Of a DNA stretch of 64,000 nt, positions 61,934-64,000 are shown one piece after another. A model generated the notes under the pieces. It was not told the origin of the DNA. It worked only from the letters and a program-made list of their open reading frames with translations, and did no database searches. A program made the translations under genes and the position numbers. The DNA is from Candidatus Zhuqueibacterota bacterium (GTDB taxonomy: Bacteria; Zhuqueibacterota; Zhuqueibacteria; Residuimicrobiales; Krinioviventaceae), in assembly GCA_016934825.1 (NCBI GenBank), contig JAFGSB010000119.1, positions 1 to 64,000 of the forward strand, read 5' to 3'. The number at the start of each line of letters is the position of its first letter. The first letter of the stretch is position 1.

Positions 61934-62356
61934 ATGATACTCAAGACAAGATTATACGCGCTTGCTGTGGTTTTACTGCTGACGCCAACCGGATTATACA
62001 GCAAATTTTATCACGGCCCGGGGTATATCTGGGTCAACAGTTACGCGGGGGATATTTTTTACCCCATGTTCTGGTTTTTCGTGCTGATATTTATACGGCC
62101 CCGGATTTCCCCCGTAACAGCGGCGATGATCGTCTTTATGTTTTCCATGGTTATCGAATTCAGCCAGCTTTTATCTTTCCCCGTACTCGAACAAATTCGA
62201 AACACATTTATCGGCAGAACGCTTATCGGCGTCCGGTTTGTTCCGGTCGATATTGTTTACTATGCCGCCGGTTGTTTGCTCGCGTTTGGATTATACAACC
62301 TGTTACACTTTTTTGGTTTTCCAGTTCCCCCTTCTGAACCAGAGCGCCATCGTTAA
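61934..62356 (+). CDS. DUF2809 membrane protein
   Basis: A 140-aa hydrophobic protein with about four membrane helices and the DUF2809 pattern: GLYSKFYHGPGYIWVNSYAGDIFYPMFWFF, SMVIEFSQLL and FVPVDIVYYAAGCLLAF. Function is unknown. The ATG directly follows the purC terminator, so little room exists for a promoter or ribosome-binding site; expression may come from readthrough. Its 3' end overlaps the convergent MATE gene by 54 bases. The frame and family match support it as a real gene. Confidence 0.78.
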   Translation: MILKTRLYALAVVLLLTPTGLYSKFYHGPGYIWVNSYAGDIFYPMFWFFVLIFIRPRISPVTAAMIVFMFSMVIEFSQLLSFPVLEQIRNTFIGRTLIGVRFVPVDIVYYAAGCLLAFGLYNLLHFFGFPVPPSEPERHR

Positions 62357-63739
62357 CCCCTTCATACCGGTTGTCGACGCGATGGCCCACCAGATACCGA
62401 CACTTCCCATACCCAGGGTGTGCGCCAGTACAATCGCCAGGGGAATGCGCAGCCATGTCATCGGAACGGATATCAGCATGGGCGGGAGAGAATTCCCCGC
62501 ACCGCCGAAAGCGCCTTCAAATACGATTTCTAATCCCAAAAAAATTTCAAACATGGCAATTATTTTTAAATACCGGGCGCCTTCGGTAATAACATCGGGA
62601 TCATTAATAAAAAAGCGGACGATCCATTTACCAAAAAAGAAAAAGGTCATGGAGACCGCCAACAGAAGAACGGAAATGTAAAGTACGGACAGCCACGCCG
62701 CTTTTTCGGCGCGTTCCGGTTTGCCCGCGCCCAGGTTCTGACCCACCAATGTGGCGGCCGCCACGGAAAACCCCACTGCGGCGAAATAGGCCAGTCCCTC
62801 GATTCTGTGCCCCAGGCCCAGCGCCGCCAGCGGTTCGGACCCGTAACGGGTGATGACGCGGGTCAACAGCATATAGCTGACGCTGAACATGATCCCGCTG
62901 AACGCGATGGGCGCGCCGATGCGGGTAATGCGCCATACCAGGCTGAAATCGAAAAATTTCCGGAGATTCCAACTGATCTTGATGTGCACCTTTCGGCGTT
63001 TCAACAGGAAAATACTGATCACGACGGCCAGGGCATGACTGAAAACTGTAGCGAGAGAGGCGCCGCCTGCTTCCAGTCTCGGGAACGGGCCCACGCCAAA
63101 AATCAGTAACGGGTCGAGGACCAGATTTAAAAACAAAGCCGCGGAGATAATTTTAAGCGGTGTTTTGGTGTCGCCCATGCCGCGGAAAGCCGCGTCGGCC
63201 GCAAAAGTCATAAAAATGGTTGTCATACCGATCAGGATATAAAACATATATGACCTGGCTTGCAGCAAAACCCCGGTTTCCAGTCCCATGTATTGGTAAA
63301 TCATGTCCTGACAATAATATCCTATGATTCCGAAGCCGACAGCCAGTACAGTAGCCATGATCAACCCCTGCCCGACAACGCGGCTTGCCAGTTCCGTATT
63401 TTTCGCGCCGATAAATCTCGCGACCATGGCGTTTACGCCCGTTTCGACCAGCGTGGCCAGCGACTGTAATGTCCATACAATAAATGAGGCCGCGCTGACG
63501 CCGGCTAACGCCTGCGCGCCCAATTTACCCACCCACCAGATATCGATCAAATTAAATATCATCAAAAAGACCATCGACGTTATAGCGGGCCACGCCAGTT
63601 TGAATATTGCCCGGGTTAAGGGTATCCTGGTCAATTCCGGTCCTTCTTCCGAGGCCGGTAAAACTGTGACCAGTTCGGGGGTCCCGTGCCAGTCCAACGA
63701 CGGTTCTTTTTTTATAAATTTTTCCGAGCTGTTTTCCAT
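62303..63739 (-). CDS. MATE-family efflux transporter
   Basis: About 478 aa with twelve membrane helices and the MATE pattern: WPAITSMVFLMIFNLIDIWWVGKLGAQALAGVSAASF in helices 1-2, a mid-protein repeat IGAPIAFSGIMFSVSYMLLTRVITRYGSEPLAALGLGHRIEGLAYFAA, and VGQNLGAGKPERAE. MATE proteins export cationic drugs or metabolites with a Na+ or H+ gradient. The ORF can begin at 63766, but the ATG at 63739 with GGAA six bases upstream looks better. It ends inside the last codons of DUF2809 on the other strand. A hairpin repeat lies 58-85 bases upstream of the longer start. Confidence 0.88.
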   Translation of the reverse strand: MENSSEKFIKKEPSLDWHGTPELVTVLPASEEGPELTRIPLTRAIFKLAWPAITSMVFLMIFNLIDIWWVGKLGAQALAGVSAASFIVWTLQSLATLVETGVNAMVARFIGAKNTELASRVVGQGLIMATVLAVGFGIIGYYCQDMIYQYMGLETGVLLQARSYMFYILIGMTTIFMTFAADAAFRGMGDTKTPLKIISAALFLNLVLDPLLIFGVGPFPRLEAGGASLATVFSHALAVVISIFLLKRRKVHIKISWNLRKFFDFSLVWRITRIGAPIAFSGIMFSVSYMLLTRVITRYGSEPLAALGLGHRIEGLAYFAAVGFSVAAATLVGQNLGAGKPERAEKAAWLSVLYISVLLLAVSMTFFFFGKWIVRFFINDPDVITEGARYLKIIAMFEIFLGLEIVFEGAFGGAGNSLPPMLISVPMTWLRIPLAIVLAHTLGMGSVGIWWAIASTTGMKGLTMALWFRRGNWKTKKV

Positions 63740-63823
63740 ATTTGTTCCGGATGCCGATCGCGGCATTTTGTAAAGTAAAACAAATAAACAGTTTTTTTAT
63801 TTTTAAATTTATTATATTATATC

Positions 63824-63977
63824 ACCGGTATCCGGCAAACGGACATCTCTGATTGAACCGGAGACAGGTGCGGTATAATTGGTGATATAACATTAATTTC
63901 TTATATAAATCGAGGAACGATTGTTTGTCAAAATCCTCTATTTGATATCCGGATAAAGGTGTCGTGTCCGGGTTTAA
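63824..63977. repeat. Hairpin plus 19-mer repeat, copy 3
   Basis: ACCGGTATCCG with a partly paired CGGACATC arm begins at 63824. The 19-mer GTGTCGTGTCCGGGTTTAA at 63959-63977 is identical to 40823-40841. The distance from hairpin to 19-mer is 135 bases here and 145 at copy 2. Confidence 0.7.
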
Positions 63978-64000
63978 AAGGTCACGAACACAAAAAATTA

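Noticed and set aside
1-64000. CRISPR arrays, rRNA, tRNA, transposase genes
   Set aside because: No regularly spaced direct repeats, no rRNA segments, no foldable tRNA and no transposase motifs were recognised on either strand by eye.

Overview
The window looks like a chromosomal segment from an uncultivated or little-studied bacterium of the Fibrobacterota-Chlorobiota-Bacteroidota sphere, such as Calditrichota, KSB1, Ignavibacteria or Marinimicrobia-like lineages. Five large secreted proteins end in the NYPNPFN-type C-terminal module (FlgD-Ig-like, T9SS type A-like) typical of those groups. The DNA is moderately AT-rich, starts include GTG and TTG, and sigma-54 activators are frequent (three in 64 kb). 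I cannot assign a genus.

Layout. 148-10737 (minus strand) is an extracellular or capsular polysaccharide locus. In transcription order it holds a Wza-type exporter, a Wzz co-polymerase, a left-handed beta-helix acyltransferase, UDP-GlcNAc 2-epimerase, a Wzi-like barrel, two consecutive flippases and a small glycosyltransferase. 10950-16683 (minus) holds two FN3-type surface proteins and a sensor-less sigma-54 activator; I see sigma-54 promoters and a shared palindrome here. 17084-20527 (minus) is metabolic: an ECF ATPase, a PHP phosphatase, a DUF2520 protein and a MEMO protein. 20778-31706 (plus) runs from a polysaccharide deacetylase through nitroreductase, SfsA, lipase and GHMP kinase to a MutY-MutT fusion, an AlkZ-related protein, a GT9 glycosyltransferase, a NYN protein, and a histidine kinase with an NtrC-type regulator. 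32246-43899 holds secreted and envelope proteins (VCBS repeats, Tat-exported isomerase, subtilase, CBM9/DUF5916 barrel) and an MFS transporter.

44591-52221 is a nitrogen-assimilation island. A NifA-like GAF/AAA+/Fis activator diverges from a P-II protein and AmtB, followed by a TorF-like porin and type III glutamine synthetase. P-II/amtB and the porin each have a -24/-12 promoter with exact GG-N10-GC spacing. Upstream lie TACA-N4-TGTA palindromes arranged as pairs exactly 30 bp apart. The same palindrome sits 90 bp upstream of the sigma-54 promoters of the sensor-less activator and of the giant FN3 surface protein. This suggests one connected, apparently undescribed sigma-54 network linking nitrogen supply and cell-surface matrix; the link is inference.

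52222-61000 is an accessory zone. A 120-bp direct repeat brackets a GC-rich CPBP protease gene and a seven-repeat propeller protein. It is followed by a complete Qat (QatABCD) anti-phage operon of AT-richer composition. 61099-63739 returns to housekeeping genes (purC, DUF2809, MATE). Several dispersed non-coding repeats occur: a hairpin plus 19-mer element, a 79-bp repeat pair, and palindromes. No tRNA, rRNA or CRISPR array was recognised.
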